From assembly GCF_900108855.1 (NCBI RefSeq), contig NZ_FNXY01000004.1, positions 496,001 to 560,000 on the forward strand: DNA of 64,000 nt. The letters run 5' to 3'. The stretch is from Dyadobacter koreensis. Lineage in GTDB: Bacteria; Bacteroidota; Bacteroidia; Cytophagales; Spirosomataceae. Each line of letters starts with the position of its first letter. Positions within the stretch are counted from its first letter, which is position 1. The notes below the pieces were generated by a model that saw only the letters and a list, made by a program, of their open reading frames with translations, ran no database searches and was not told where the DNA came from. The translations under genes and the position numbers were made by a program. Of this stretch, positions 51,473 to 60,833 are shown piece by piece.

Positions 51473-54400
51473 TTACAATTTTATAATTCTGAAAACTTTC
51501 TTTTGTTCATCAGAAGTAACCTCTACTATGTAAAGACCAGTTGAGAATCGAAGATCAGATAAATCCACTGCATGTTTTTGATTTGATCCATCCGCAATCA
51601 GGGACCTTTGATATATTTCATTTCCCTTCAAATCCATCACTCTGAAATGCACCAGAGAACCTATTGCCGCCTGATATATGATCTGAAAATCACCCGTCGT
51701 GGGATTGGGATAAGTTTGCCATTCAACCAATGAATCAAAGCTCAGATACCTCGCCATTGAATACTCAAAACTTTCATCCTTGTCAATCATCTTCAACCGA
51801 TAATAATACTCACCCCATTTCGACTTTTGGTTGTCCACGAAACTGTATTCTCTTAGTTCAGATGAATTGCCGAAAGCTTTGACCTCCCCCAGCCTGTTGA
51901 AACGATTTAACATAAACGCTTCATCGCCATCTGCTCTCTGAACCTCAAAACGTCCCGCATTAGTCTCGGATGTTGTCCTCCAATTTACAAGAACCTTATC
52001 CTTATTCTCATTACCCGGTATTTTATTAACATTAAAACTAACTAGCTCAACCGGAAGTGGATTTCCATTTGCACCGTTATTCATCCAAAATTCAGAAAAA
52101 TCTTTTACCTTAATTTCTGCATAATAGCCTTTGTCAAAAGGAACTTTAACTGTGTTGGCCGGCTCGATAAATGACCAGATTCCGGAAGTATTATTGCTGA
52201 TCTCCCCGTCTTCCTTACTTTTATCGGGGTCTGTATATTTAGATACGCCCAACTGATAGGCAGTCGCGACTTTAGTGCAATTAGGGCAGCCCGTTGCATT
52301 GATCAACTTCTCAATTTCCGAGTCCAGAAAATAGATACGTACTGTGGCATCATTAGCAAGGCTGGTCGTTGCCGGTTTGATAGTAACATTCCGGTCAAGA
52401 TAATATTGATTGCCGTTGTTGCGTACTGCGCCGGAATTAACATACGCCTGAACGCCAGTGCTCCCGAGCTCCTGACCATTTGGATTTATTGACACTACCA
52501 GTTTTCCATTTTGCATAAAATCGATCCAGCCTGATGAGCTTACAGGTTGTTGCGTCACAGCGGTTAATGTAGTGCCCGCATCGTAGATACCTGCACTATT
52601 ATCATAAATATGTACATCATCTATCGCAATCCCCTCACGCGTCGTGCCGGGATCTGCACTCATGACTATTCTAAGGCGAATATTCCCATTTATAACCGGC
52701 AAAGGAATCGTACCAACGTGCCACCGCGTGTAGTTTTCAACGCTCCATGCTTCGATGTCCGTCGCCACTTTGTTATACCAGTTTGTACCCTGGCCCTTAG
52801 CGCCCAAACGAGCCCAGGTACTTCCATCCAGCGAATATTCTATAAATGCCAGATCACAATCCTCCTGTCCACAAAATTCTATGTCGAGCGCCAGACTTAA
52901 ACTCAACGTCGGATTGGCCATTCCTGTGATATTGAAACAGGGAGAATACAAATAAGACTTTTCTTGATTTTTATAATTACCGATCAAATTAGTTTTCCAG
53001 GCTTTCGAGCCGCTTGCTGCCTTGTTAATCTTGGGTGAACCGGGTGTTCCGTAGGCCCAGGAATTATTGGTGCCGTCGGTATGCCAGTTTCCATTATTCG
53101 TCTCAAAGTTTTCAAGATAAGGAAAGGTTGATACGAGCGCATTATTATAAAATGATAAAATTACAGCGTTGTTTTCTAAATAAGTATCAGTCGGTAAGCT
53201 CACCGCTGCTCTTATTGTATATTGCCCCTGAGCTGATAAATTCAAGCGTGACGTAAATGTATACTGGATAGTTTGTTTGCCGGCAATTGACGGAATGACT
53301 TCGATAATTTCCTGGCCATTTCCAAGTTTGTAAGAGACAGAAACGTTGTTAACGGCATTATCAGAACTGTTGCGTATTGTGACGGTGAGAGGATGTTGAT
53401 TACCAAGCCCGCAGCTGTTTTCAGTAATACTGTTTAAACTCAGCAGCTGAATGTCGTCTGTTTCTATTTTTAAGGCGATATCATCAAATGAATAACCGGC
53501 ACCGCTACCAGGATCGGCCGTTATTCTTGTTCCGTGCTGGCCCCACCTGATCTGGGTACTCGCCGAAAAGGATTGATTATTGTCCGACAAAATGTTTCTT
53601 AGCTCTATACTTTTCGATAGTTTATATGGCTGGTCGGACCGATTTTGCTCCAAAGCGAGATCGTAGGCAAGAATCCATGGATCGGTATAACTTCCTCTCA
53701 CCCAAACTTTATTATCCGGATGCACCGCCTGACCGTGGTTTTTATAACGGAAATAAAGACGAATATCGTTCGACAGGTTGTAGTTTGACAAATTAAAAGT
53801 ACCCGCCAGAAAATTGGTATTTCCCTCCGGGAGGAACCGATCTACATCAAGATTAAATGCCTTACTTCCTGAATATGCCATTCCCGAGTTCACAAAAGTA
53901 CGCAGCCGGCCGGCACTCGTGCTATTTGAAAAATCGTACCGGTCAGCCCCCTCCAATCCTGACACATTCATCGTCTGGATTTGAGCTGAGGCAGATTCGA
54001 CATTATCTACGAAAGGCAAGACCACCGCCGGATTTGCCAATTGTTTAAATATTCTGCCGACAGAGTTGTTTGCTGTCACCAGATCTGTCGTTTTGCTTAC
54101 AGATGCGGAAATTGAATAAGTACCCAGTGCAGAAAAATTTTCCTGATCGGGAAAAGAGTAATCCAGTGTCGCACCGGCATTAATAGTCAGGTTAACCAGA
54201 TAATTCTTTACAACTCCGTTATTAATAGAATAACTGACAGCGACCTCGCCGGACGATATTTGATCATCTAAATTTTTTATCCTTATAACAATCGGCGTGT
54301 TGGCAGAGAACATTGTCGGAGTAAATTGTCTACCTGACGCCGCCGGCGACACGATACTTTCCAGTTTGAGGTCATTGTTGGATATAGTCCCCTGGCATGT

Positions 54401-56854
54401 GCCTGAATCCGGCTTGCGCGAAAGAGCATTTGCTCTCGGTCCCGGATTACCATTTACTCGCGATCTGACGGAAACCCATTGTGTATTTTCGTTTAATAAA
54501 CCACTTAAAGTAAAATTCAAATTTGTTGTGGTGCCGGCAGAAACCATTTCATCGCCTTGCAAAATCATCACCTCATAGTCCGTAGCGCCGGCGACCGCGT
54601 CCCATTCCAGTGCAATGTAACCTTCACACTGTACACCTGACAACCTGATGGAAGGAGGCCGCATGATTGTAAACGCTTCACTGACAGTTTCTGCTCCAGT
54701 CGCCGTAGCTATAATTTTGATCCTGGCCTTTTCCGTTGCTTCATCAGGGACAGTCCAGGCAATCAAAGAATTAGTACTGATCGGATTGCCTGAAATATCG
54801 TTCCAGTTAGCTCCGTTATCTTTGGAAAATTGCACCCTGAATTCCCCGGATGCATTGCCAAACACATCCCAGCTAACGTAGACTCCGTCGCCAGGTGCCA
54901 AGCGCTCCTTACCGATGGGGTAAGTCAGAGTAGTAGAAGCGGGAATAATGTCGTAAACTACAAAGTATTCCTGCCCGGCACCCTGCGTGACGGCAGTTCC
55001 GTTCACACTGATTTTATAATTTCCGGCACCTGGACTATTTATAACCACCTGTTCCATATTATTAGTATGGTCAGCTCCGCTGGTTGCCGGGACGTTTACA
55101 TTTGCTGGATTAGAATCCAGCACTTTAGGAAGTATCACTATTGAAGAATTTTCAACCGTCAGGTCCAGGTCATTTACCAGTGTCTTAGCCGCCAGAATCG
55201 AAGCAGCGGGGTCATTCCAGTATAGCATAACTTTCAACTGAGCTGTATTTGCCGGGATTTCAATTTCAAAGGAATTCTTTGCTGAATTCGCGACAGTTGC
55301 AGTTCTGTAACTATTAGTTTCCAGCATTTTAACCGAACGTAACAGGTTCATCCACCCAAATCCAAATTGGTAGTCAGGACCGGCATTTCCTTTGTCAGCA
55401 CTTCCGTTGCAAAGCAACGCCTTCATTAACCCGTTCCTCGGATTTTGCTGGTTATGCAGGTTACGATACTGCTGGTAAAGCAGTGCAAGTCCGCCAGAAA
55501 CAGCAGGTGCCGCCATACTGGTTCCAGTAGAATTGATATAATTATTATTAATGGCATATGAAGATACCACCTGCGTTCCCTGAGCAGAAATTTCCGGCTT
55601 CACCCTTCCGTCCGTCACCGGCCCCTTGCTGGAACCTGGGGCAATTACACCTTCCATAGTGGTATTCCCAACCGTAATTACGTTCTTGGCGGCCTGATAA
55701 CCTCCGACCACGTTTCCAAATCCATTCGTGAACGGTGCACAATTAGTATTTCCACTATTCCCCGCAGCGAAGACATGTTGCAGATATGGCATTTGAAAAG
55801 CCTGCTGATCAAGGATATTTGAAGTGAGATCATAATCGCCAAATGTCGAGCAATTACTTACATCGTTTCCATACGAATTGTTTGTGATCACCATTCCAAA
55901 ATCCTGTACGTAGACCGGAGCATAGGCCAGAATATTTGAATACAATTGAGCGATCATTTTTACCTTCGGAGCATAGCCAGCATACTTTTCAGTCACTATC
56001 CCGGCACCACCCAAAGTTCCCATCACATGCACCCCGTGTGTGCCGGAGTCTATCGCCATACGGTTTATAACCCGATTTATCATATCAACGTGTTGCAAAG
56101 GATCGGCGTTGTCGCCAACGCCAACCACCACGCCTTCCCCATGTAAATTCCTGGCTGCGCCAATAGACGAACCCAGCATATTAGCACGTCCGTTAACAAT
56201 GCTGTGGTTATTAACGGGTGTGTCCTCCTTTGGTTTAGCCTGAACATATTGTATAAAAGGTAATTCGGCGAGCTCCATCAATCGATTTTCGGGAAGCTTT
56301 ATTTCCAGTACCTGATAATTCTGATAAACATCGGACGTGATTTCAAAGCCTTGATTTTTCAGCGCAACCGAGACGTCCTCCGGTGAAAAAGCTCGCAAAA
56401 AACTTATCCATACATCAATGAAACCATCTGCGCTTTTTATATGACCCGGAATTTTACCATTCGCAAGAGATGTCTGCAGCTTCTGGCTAGCACTGGGTAT
56501 AACAACCGAGCGAGCTCCCGACTCCTTAAGTGAAACATCGTTTAGAGAACCAGTGATTGCGGCCGTGTAAGCATTGTTTGGTATGTAATCCAGCAATTCA
56601 ATACCATTCGCCAGTAAATTCTCTCGTTGCGAAGGCGAAGGAATGGCGTCAAACTGAATGATCAAAAAAGATTTCTTCTTGAACGGAACGAGCTTTTTAT
56701 TAAGCTCCCGAAGACCTTTGGGAGTTATATTATTCGTCGGAAGAAATGTGCCATTTTTCAGTATAAGTTCTTTTTGACCGGATTGCTGCGCCAGTAAGGA
56801 AGAAGAAATAAAGGTGAAAATCAGCAGACTGTTGAGTAGTAGCGATATTTTCAT
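51473..56854 (-). CDS. Giant secreted subtilase (S8) with T9SS sorting domain
   Basis: Protein of 1793 residues with signal peptide (LLLNSLLIFTFISSSLLA). After a propeptide-like part (about 30-215), the catalytic domain shows Asp in VVVGVGDNADPLQHVD (about 245), His in DSGTHGVHVMGTLGG (about 273) and Ser in STGTSMAAPAVSGGL (about 445). Then come a P-like domain (about 520-650), several CARDB-like and Ig-like repeats, and a MAM/jelly-roll-like part near FETNNGNWHTDGTNNSWAYG. The C-terminus reads TYPNPTTGDFQIIYQ then TGLYIVEVTSDEQKKVFRI, a type A Por sorting domain. It should be secreted through the type IX system to the cell surface. Confidence 0.93.
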   Translation of the reverse strand: MKISLLLNSLLIFTFISSSLLAQQSGQKELILKNGTFLPTNNITPKGLRELNKKLVPFKKKSFLIIQFDAIPSPSQRENLLANGIELLDYIPNNAYTAAITGSLNDVSLKESGARSVVIPSASQKLQTSLANGKIPGHIKSADGFIDVWISFLRAFSPEDVSVALKNQGFEITSDVYQNYQVLEIKLPENRLMELAELPFIQYVQAKPKEDTPVNNHSIVNGRANMLGSSIGAARNLHGEGVVVGVGDNADPLQHVDMINRVINRMAIDSGTHGVHVMGTLGGAGIVTEKYAGYAPKVKMIAQLYSNILAYAPVYVQDFGMVITNNSYGNDVSNCSTFGDYDLTSNILDQQAFQMPYLQHVFAAGNSGNTNCAPFTNGFGNVVGGYQAAKNVITVGNTTMEGVIAPGSSKGPVTDGRVKPEISAQGTQVVSSYAINNNYINSTGTSMAAPAVSGGLALLYQQYRNLHNQQNPRNGLMKALLCNGSADKGNAGPDYQFGFGWMNLLRSVKMLETNSYRTATVANSAKNSFEIEIPANTAQLKVMLYWNDPAASILAAKTLVNDLDLTVENSSIVILPKVLDSNPANVNVPATSGADHTNNMEQVVINSPGAGNYKISVNGTAVTQGAGQEYFVVYDIIPASTTLTYPIGKERLAPGDGVYVSWDVFGNASGEFRVQFSKDNGANWNDISGNPISTNSLIAWTVPDEATEKARIKIIATATGAETVSEAFTIMRPPSIRLSGVQCEGYIALEWDAVAGATDYEVMILQGDEMVSAGTTTNLNFTLSGLLNENTQWVSVRSRVNGNPGPRANALSRKPDSGTCQGTISNNDLKLESIVSPAASGRQFTPTMFSANTPIVIRIKNLDDQISSGEVAVSYSINNGVVKNYLVNLTINAGATLDYSFPDQENFSALGTYSISASVSKTTDLVTANNSVGRIFKQLANPAVVLPFVDNVESASAQIQTMNVSGLEGADRYDFSNSTSAGRLRTFVNSGMAYSGSKAFNLDVDRFLPEGNTNFLAGTFNLSNYNLSNDIRLYFRYKNHGQAVHPDNKVWVRGSYTDPWILAYDLALEQNRSDQPYKLSKSIELRNILSDNNQSFSASTQIRWGQHGTRITADPGSGAGYSFDDIALKIETDDIQLLSLNSITENSCGLGNQHPLTVTIRNSSDNAVNNVSVSYKLGNGQEIIEVIPSIAGKQTIQYTFTSRLNLSAQGQYTIRAAVSLPTDTYLENNAVILSFYNNALVSTFPYLENFETNNGNWHTDGTNNSWAYGTPGSPKINKAASGSKAWKTNLIGNYKNQEKSYLYSPCFNITGMANPTLSLSLALDIEFCGQEDCDLAFIEYSLDGSTWARLGAKGQGTNWYNKVATDIEAWSVENYTRWHVGTIPLPVINGNIRLRIVMSADPGTTREGIAIDDVHIYDNSAGIYDAGTTLTAVTQQPVSSSGWIDFMQNGKLVVSINPNGQELGSTGVQAYVNSGAVRNNGNQYYLDRNVTIKPATTSLANDATVRIYFLDSEIEKLINATGCPNCTKVATAYQLGVSKYTDPDKSKEDGEISNNTSGIWSFIEPANTVKVPFDKGYYAEIKVKDFSEFWMNNGANGNPLPVELVSFNVNKIPGNENKDKVLVNWRTTSETNAGRFEVQRADGDEAFMLNRFNRLGEVKAFGNSSELREYSFVDNQKSKWGEYYYRLKMIDKDESFEYSMARYLSFDSLVEWQTYPNPTTGDFQIIYQAAIGSLVHFRVMDLKGNEIYQRSLIADGSNQKHAVDLSDLRFSTGLYIVEVTSDEQKKVFRIIKL

Positions 56855-57116
56855 AGATGTGTGAAAAAAGTGTGACTTATTATAAAGCTAATTTCAATAA
56901 ATAAATTCATATTCCTTTCAATGTGCCAAAGATTGTTTTGAAGATATTTTCAACAATATGGGGTATGTAGTAAACAACTGTAAACTTATCAACATACTGT
57001 TAAAGTATTGATTTATAAATACTTATAAGATTTGGCATAATCCTATTACAAATTGTTCAAAATGAATAAACGTGCAAAGGCACAGTAATACTGATTTAAT
57101 TAAATAAACACAGATT

Positions 57117-57422
57117 ATGAAAAAGCTAATAATATCGGCGGTAGCCTTATCTCTTATCTCTTTCGCCTCTGTTCAGGCTACACCCGTTTTGGAAAATAAA
57201 ATGGCAATAACAGTAAATCAGGACAAAGTTTCGGTTAAACCAGACGAACTTCCTGCTGCTGTGAAGGCAACTATAAATAGCGAAGCATTTGCCGGATGGA
57301 AAGTTGTAGAGGCATTTCTGGTAACGGCAGATGATAAAACACAATACTACGACCTGTCAGTCAAAAAAGGCAACGAGAATGCGCGTGTCAAACTTGACAA
57401 AAACGGAAGAAACGTAGAATAA
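57117..57422 (+). CDS. Exported PepSY-like small protein
   Basis: Protein of 101 residues with signal peptide (IISAVALSLISFASVQA). The mature part shows KPDELPAAVKATINSEAFAGW and VTADDKTQYYDLSVKKGNENARV, as in PepSY-like (DUF2874/BLIP-like) periplasmic proteins of Bacteroidota. Function unknown; possibly inhibitory or structural. Followed by a strong terminator. Confidence 0.75.
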   Translation: MKKLIISAVALSLISFASVQATPVLENKMAITVNQDKVSVKPDELPAAVKATINSEAFAGWKVVEAFLVTADDKTQYYDLSVKKGNENARVKLDKNGRNVE

Positions 57423-57461
57423 TACCACTTAGTAATTACTTTACTCAACGTCGATAGATAT

Positions 57462-57488
57462 GGCCGGAGCAAGCTCCGGCCTTTTTTT
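57462..57488 (+). terminator. Intrinsic terminator of the PepSY-like gene
   Basis: GGCCGGAG (57462-57469) and CTCCGGCC (57474-57481) over loop CAAG, then TTTTTTT. Confidence 0.93.
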
Positions 57489-57489
57489 G

Positions 57490-57525
57490 TTTTAATCCAG
57501 ATAAACATTTTAATCCAGATAAACA
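57490..57525. repeat. Tandem duplication of 18 bp
   Basis: TTTTAATCCAGATAAACA occurs twice in direct contact at 57490-57507 and 57508-57525, right after the terminator. Probably a recent slippage product. Confidence 0.8.
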
Positions 57526-57659
57526 TCAGTACATGTGATCAGGTAAAGCAGCTCACCTCAATATTTTGTATACCAATGCCCCTGAATGAGTAGAGATCAT
57601 ACTATCCGGTTTTTAATTATTAAACATTTTCTCTAAACCCGGATTAGTATTTCTGCTTT

Positions 57660-59387
57660 ATGTTCATTTTTAAAACATCTAAAATTATTTTTTATTGTTT
57701 GTTCTTTACTCCTATTGCGGCGGTTTTCAGCCAGAGTTCCATTGCATACCTTACTGATCGCAAAACGCTTCTGGAAGGAAAAGAATTGTTTAATTCTAGC
57801 TGCGCCTCCTGCCACGCAATAGAAGAGGAAGGAATTGGCCCCAGACTTGGCGGTATAACCAACCTGCTTTCAAAAAAGCAATTAACTGAATTCATTCAAA
57901 ACCCTGCAAAAGTTATTGATTCAGGTGATACCAGAGCGGTCAATCTGAGTAAAAAGTTCAAAATGGTGATGCCCCCTTTCGACTTTTTAAAGCCGGGAGA
58001 AATAAATGCTATCCTTGCATATATCGACGGGGAAACAAAACTTCATCAGGTAAAGCCACTTGTGGTTGAAGCCGAGAATCTGACTTTAGCATCAGCAACC
58101 GGCCGTGTGGGAGTTCCGGTAAAAAGTTCAGTGGTAAGTATTGAGCTTGAAGACTTTGCTCAGATCCCGGCTTCCTCGGACAAACCGCCATTTACAAGAA
58201 TAGCCAACATGCGGCCACATCCTTCCGCGGACGGAACTTTATATGTCAGCGACCAGCGAGGAATAATTTACAGGATCAGCAAGGGGAAGGTAAATACTTT
58301 TCTGGATATCCGGTCAAAGATTGATCATTACATCAATACGCCAGGCTTGGGAACCGGACTTGGAAGTTTTGCTTTTCATCCGGACTTTTTAAACAATGGA
58401 CTGATCTACATCACGCATACGGAGGAATTTGCCAGAAAAAAAGCCGATTATGAGTTTCCCGACTCAATTAATGTAGCGATGCAGTGGGTGGTTTCCGAGT
58501 GGAGAATCAATGACGTGAAAAATACTGGCTTTGAAGGGACAAAACGAGAGATCATCAGGATCAATGTGCCTTCCGGTGTTCATGGAACTCAGGATATCGG
58601 CTTCGTCCCCGTTACTGACAAAACGGATCCCGATTATGGAATGTTATATATCGGAACTGGTGACGGCGGGTCAACAATTGGCAAGCATCCCGAATTGACA
58701 CATCATTTAAAATCGCTCCTTGGAACCATCATCCGGATCAATCCCCTTGGCAATGACGGTCCTAATAAACAATACGGAATTCCCAAAGACAATCCTTTTG
58801 TGAACCTTACCGAGCCAGGCATAAGGAAGGAAATCTACGCTTATGGTTTTAGAAATCCCCACCGGATGTCATGGGACTTAAAGCATGGGAAAATCCTTTT
58901 TAGTTCGGAAGTGGGTGAAGGCAATTTTGAAGAGGTGAATGTGGTAGTCAAAGGTGGAGATTATGGCTGGAACACACGTGAGGGCAGTTACGGAATTTCT
59001 CCCACCGATCTCAAAACAGTCTTTAAAATCCCGACTCAGGAATCAAAAAAATACATCACACCTTATCTGGAATATGATCACAACGACGGAAATGCCATAA
59101 GCGGTGGTTCGGTGTATGAGGGAAAATTGGCTGCTCTAAGAGACAAATATATTTTCGGCGATATCGTCAACGGACGTATCTTTTTTGCAAATATTAACAA
59201 ACAATTAGCAGATTCCACAATCTACGAAATCGTCATCAAAGAGCATTCGAAACCAACAGATCTGCGGACGATTACCAACTCCAAACGTGTTGATTTGCGG
59301 GTTGAATATGATGGTTACGCACATGAAATGTATCTAATGACGAAAAGTGACGGAAAGATCAGACGGATTAGAGAGGCGCAGCAATAA
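57660..59387 (+). CDS. Cytochrome c fused to PQQ-type sugar dehydrogenase (GSDH family)
   Basis: Exported fusion of 575 residues with signal peptide (KIIFYCLFFTPIAAVFS). The N-terminal cytochrome c domain (about 25-130) has CASCHAIEEEGIGPRLGG (CxxCH) with Met ligand likely in KFKMVMPPF. The GSDH beta-propeller domain (about 165-575) has RIANMRPHPSADGTLYVSD, FVPVTDKTDPDYGMLYIGTGDGGS and AYGFRNPHRMSWD. Such enzymes oxidise sugars with PQQ and pass electrons to cytochrome c. PQQ synthesis genes are not in this window. Single gene flanked by a terminator. Confidence 0.88.
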   Translation: MFIFKTSKIIFYCLFFTPIAAVFSQSSIAYLTDRKTLLEGKELFNSSCASCHAIEEEGIGPRLGGITNLLSKKQLTEFIQNPAKVIDSGDTRAVNLSKKFKMVMPPFDFLKPGEINAILAYIDGETKLHQVKPLVVEAENLTLASATGRVGVPVKSSVVSIELEDFAQIPASSDKPPFTRIANMRPHPSADGTLYVSDQRGIIYRISKGKVNTFLDIRSKIDHYINTPGLGTGLGSFAFHPDFLNNGLIYITHTEEFARKKADYEFPDSINVAMQWVVSEWRINDVKNTGFEGTKREIIRINVPSGVHGTQDIGFVPVTDKTDPDYGMLYIGTGDGGSTIGKHPELTHHLKSLLGTIIRINPLGNDGPNKQYGIPKDNPFVNLTEPGIRKEIYAYGFRNPHRMSWDLKHGKILFSSEVGEGNFEEVNVVVKGGDYGWNTREGSYGISPTDLKTVFKIPTQESKKYITPYLEYDHNDGNAISGGSVYEGKLAALRDKYIFGDIVNGRIFFANINKQLADSTIYEIVIKEHSKPTDLRTITNSKRVDLRVEYDGYAHEMYLMTKSDGKIRRIREAQQ

Positions 59388-59426
59388 ATTACTGCTCAAC
59401 TGTTTCCATCAAAAAATACTTAAAAT

Positions 59427-59459
59427 AAAACGGAGCAGCGAAATGCGCTCCGTTTTTTG
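59427..59459. terminator. Bidirectional terminator between sugar dehydrogenase and Hsp70-like genes
   Basis: AAAACGGAGC (59427-59436) pairs with GCTCCGTTTT (59447-59456) with a ten-base loop; T-run at the right and A-run at the left fit convergent genes. Confidence 0.85.
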
Positions 59460-59463
59460 TATT

Positions 59464-60726
59464 TCAAATTCTGCCAAACTTATTCTGACTGTCGTAAGCC
59501 AGACCAAGCCCTACACTCGACAGCTTATTTTCATCTGCCAGAGCTGCATTAGGAAAGAGCTTTTTAAATTCGGACTGGATCAAGGGGACCTCGGTTGAAC
59601 CACCTGTGAGAATTACAAGATCGATATCTTCTTTTTGAACACCTGCATCTGCAAGGCACTGCATCGCAGAATTTGATATTTTCTCAATTTTTTGAAATAT
59701 CGCCTCGTCAAACTGCTCGCGGGTAACTTTGGTTGTCAACCCGTCTTCAAGGAAATCAAAAGGAGCATCATATTCTGACTGGGAAGTAAGCGCAATTTTT
59801 GTTTCCTCTGTTGCTGCTAAAAGTGTATGACCTGTTTCTTGTTCCAGCACTTGCAACAGCCTTTTGTACCGTGTTTTATCGTGGGCCTCAAAAAGAATCT
59901 GCTTCGTTTGCGAAATGATTTTTGTTGTATATAAAAAGTTAACCTTGCTCCATTCGGACAAATCAAAATAGTGATACAAAGGCACCTCCAAATTTTTGGC
60001 TCCGTAGGTAGTCCGGTAACCCAGCTCGGGCATAATTGCCGCCAGGCTCAAATCTTTGTCAAAATCATTTCCACCTACCCGAATCCCTGTATTGGCAAGA
60101 ATATCTGAAGCCCGATCCGCTTTGTGAATGTATTTATTCGACAGGCGGATTACAGTGAAGTCAGAGGTACCGCCTCCTAAGTCCACGACAATCGCCAGCT
60201 TCTCACCCAACATATTAACCTCATGCGCAAACGCAGCGGCAATAGGCTCAAACTGAAAATCTATGTTTTTAAAGCCCAGCTGTTTTGCGATCTCCTTCAG
60301 TTCTGCCTCAGCTCTTACATCCGCGGCACTGTCGTTGTCTACAAAATGGACGGGCCTTCCCATCACTACATTTTCAATTTCCTGCCCGGCCTCGGCATCC
60401 GCCTTATCTTTCAAATTCTGTAAAAATGAAATAATTATTTCATTGAAGCGCATCAACTCACCGTTCACCATGGTACCCTGACGCATGACTGGTGTTCCTA
60501 AAACACGTTTTAAGCTGCGCATAAAACGACCAGGGTTTCTTTCCAAAAACATATTTACTGCTGCTCTTCCATAAAAAGGCACATTTCCTTTTCTAAGAAA
60601 AAACATCGCACTTGGCGTTGTTGTACTTGAACCTTCAACCTGAACGAGATGGACGTTACCCTGATTTGCTATTGCTATACTTGAATTGGAAGTTCCGAAG
60701 TCGATTCCGCAGGAAATACTGGTCAT
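59464..60726 (-). CDS. Hsp70-family protein (YegD-like)
   Basis: Actin-like ATPase of 420 residues. Phosphate 1 is CGIDFGTSNSSIAIAN, the connect/phosphate 2 is LAIVVDLGGGTSDFTVIRL, and the adenosine site includes LVILTGGSTEVPLIQSEF. No peptide-binding domain of DnaK (about 230 residues) is present; the protein ends after the ATPase fold, as in YegD. It may act as a nucleotide-driven chaperone-like switch. A long inverted repeat in the 5' leader (60728-60765) ends next to the start codon. Confidence 0.88.
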   Translation of the reverse strand: MTSISCGIDFGTSNSSIAIANQGNVHLVQVEGSSTTTPSAMFFLRKGNVPFYGRAAVNMFLERNPGRFMRSLKRVLGTPVMRQGTMVNGELMRFNEIIISFLQNLKDKADAEAGQEIENVVMGRPVHFVDNDSAADVRAEAELKEIAKQLGFKNIDFQFEPIAAAFAHEVNMLGEKLAIVVDLGGGTSDFTVIRLSNKYIHKADRASDILANTGIRVGGNDFDKDLSLAAIMPELGYRTTYGAKNLEVPLYHYFDLSEWSKVNFLYTTKIISQTKQILFEAHDKTRYKRLLQVLEQETGHTLLAATEETKIALTSQSEYDAPFDFLEDGLTTKVTREQFDEAIFQKIEKISNSAMQCLADAGVQKEDIDLVILTGGSTEVPLIQSEFKKLFPNAALADENKLSSVGLGLAYDSQNKFGRI

Positions 60727-60727
60727 T

Positions 60728-60765
60728 ATAATCTGTAAAAATTTGGGGGCGCAATTTCAGATTAT
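60728..60765 (-). promoter_or_regulatory. Leader hairpin abutting the start of the Hsp70-like gene
   Basis: ATAATCTG (60728-60735) and CAGATTAT (60758-60765) pair perfectly, with an inner AAATT/AATTT pairing (three unpaired bases on one side). The arm ends one base before the start codon at 60726, so the RNA could mask the ribosome site. AU-rich stems of this type can melt with heat; that is speculation. Confidence 0.4.
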
Positions 60766-60833
60766 TTATCCTTTTTTGCAATTTCCAATAGCACTAATAT
60801 CGATCGGATCGAATTAATATTTATCAAATTGTA

